Assembly: GCA_012798275.1 (NCBI GenBank)
Contig: JAAZNO010000349.1
Location: 1 to 21,889 of the forward strand
Source: Chloroflexota bacterium
Lineage (GTDB): Bacteria > Chloroflexota > Anaerolineae > B4-G1 > SLSP01
Direction: 5' to 3'
DNA length: 21,889 bases
How positions within the stretch are numbered: the first letter of the stretch is position 1; every line of letters starts with the position of its first letter. A program made the position numbers and the translations under genes. The notes beneath the pieces are model-generated. The model did not search any database, was not told the DNA's origin, and worked only from the letters and a program-made list of their open reading frames with translations. Shown one piece after another: positions 21,276 through 21,889 of the stretch.

Positions 21276-21889
21276 TCAGCGCTGGCGGATCAGCCGGTAG
21301 CCGGATTGGGCGATCTCCACGACGGTGCCGATGATGCCGAAGATCAGCGCCCAGCGATACACCTGCGTCAGGACCTGCTCGATCACTTCCATCTCGAACG
21401 GCTTCCATAGCACCGGGCCGGAAAACATCCGCACCAGGATGTAGAGGGTGAATCCTTTCAGCCCCAGCTCCAACGAGCGTGTGGTCGTGTTCCATCGCCG
21501 TTGTTGCAAGACCGCCACGTCTAGCGCCAGCGTCAGCACCCAGCTGAGGTTCCACAGCGGCAGGAAGGTTTTGATGGCTGCCGGGCTGAGCACGGGGATG
21601 ACCTTCCATCCTCCCTCTGTTTGGGTGTAGATGATGCCCAACCGATCTGCAAACAGGTTGAAGAGCAACAGTGCCAGGACGGTGAAGCAGATGCCCGCGA
21701 CCATGCTCACCGGTTGGATGCGATTGGAATCCTCAACCGGCGGCAGCTTGCGGGGATCCCATTTTTCCTCGTCCTGGAGATCGGTGAGATCTTCCTCGGA
21801 AAGCGTCCGCTCCAGAATGGCGAAGATGAGCGTCGTGAATCCCAGGGCGCTGGTCGCCGCGCCGAGGTACTGGACGATGAGTCCGCCGA
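21276..21889 (-). CDS. Polytopic membrane protein (5' part beyond window)
   Basis: Manual translation shows the frame open from the window edge at 21889 to the TGA at 21276-21278, giving 204 codons with no start required. Hydrophobic segments lie near the beginning (LIVQYLGAATSALGFTTLIFAIL) and at MVAGICFTVLALLLFNLF, TFLPLWNLSWVLTLALDVAV, LKGFTLYILVRMF and YRWALIFGIIGTVVEIA. An acidic loop (LSEEDLTDLQDEEKWDPRKLPPVED) separates the first two. It ends in a basic tail YRLIRQR. An ATG at 21710 exists but sits inside a helix-rich continuous frame, so the true start is probably beyond the window. The family was not recognised. Confidence 0.8.
   Translation of the reverse strand, partial: GGLIVQYLGAATSALGFTTLIFAILERTLSEEDLTDLQDEEKWDPRKLPPVEDSNRIQPVSMVAGICFTVLALLLFNLFADRLGIIYTQTEGGWKVIPVLSPAAIKTFLPLWNLSWVLTLALDVAVLQQRRWNTTTRSLELGLKGFTLYILVRMFSGPVLWKPFEMEVIEQVLTQVYRWALIFGIIGTVVEIAQSGYRLIRQR

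Overview
The window is compact, GC-rich bacterial chromosome with short intergenic gaps. The gene mix (RNase Y next to RecX, a fused FAD/2Fe-2S oxidase subunit, a GtrB-type glycosyltransferase, a pentapeptide-repeat membrane protein, a LysM protein without a signal peptide) and the high-GC codon use suit a Chloroflexota-like (Anaerolineae or relative) bacterium. That assignment is inference: there is no rRNA or other phylogenetic anchor here.

Layout. (1) 1-5436, minus strand: a three-gene cluster for a molybdenum hydroxylase of the xanthine dehydrogenase family. It has a fused FAD plus [2Fe-2S] subunit, an unusual 576-residue protein whose C-terminal third carries nucleoside-phosphorylase-like motifs, and the molybdopterin subunit, which runs off the left edge. 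Together they suggest cleavage of a purine nucleoside or nucleotide followed by hydroxylation of the base. (2) 5502-6437, minus: a membrane-anchored family-2 glycosyltransferase with a clear promoter. On the other strand lies a decayed histidine-kinase ATPase remnant. (3) 6925-9101, minus: recX and rny overlap and end in a strong intrinsic terminator. (4) 9102-9594: a gene-poor stretch with palindromes and possible gene debris. (5) 9595-13196, plus: a D-2-hydroxyacid dehydrogenase, a pentapeptide-repeat membrane protein, and a two-gene unit made of a DAK2/DhaL-like relic protein and a coiled-coil LysM protein. (6) 13350-15992, plus: mutS, which looks leaderless. (7) 16007-17919, plus: an AT-richer pair made of an OLD/ABC-type AAA ATPase and a small protein with a D...ExK (PD-(D/E)XK-like) core. 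It resembles a defence cassette inserted behind mutS. (8) 17939-19454, plus: rnk, a small membrane protein, and a GNAT acetyltransferase gene split by a 139-bp MITE-like element with 11-bp terminal inverted repeats and a 4-bp target duplication. (9) 19547-21207, plus: ruvB and ppa. (10) 21276-21889, minus: a partial polytopic membrane protein, convergent with ppa across a shared hairpin.

The observations most worth a second look are the phosphorylase-like gene inside the oxidase operon, the ATPase plus ExK-protein pair, and the clean insertion in the acetyltransferase, whose ancestral reading frame can be restored exactly. All positions were read by eye and by manual translation; no database search was possible.
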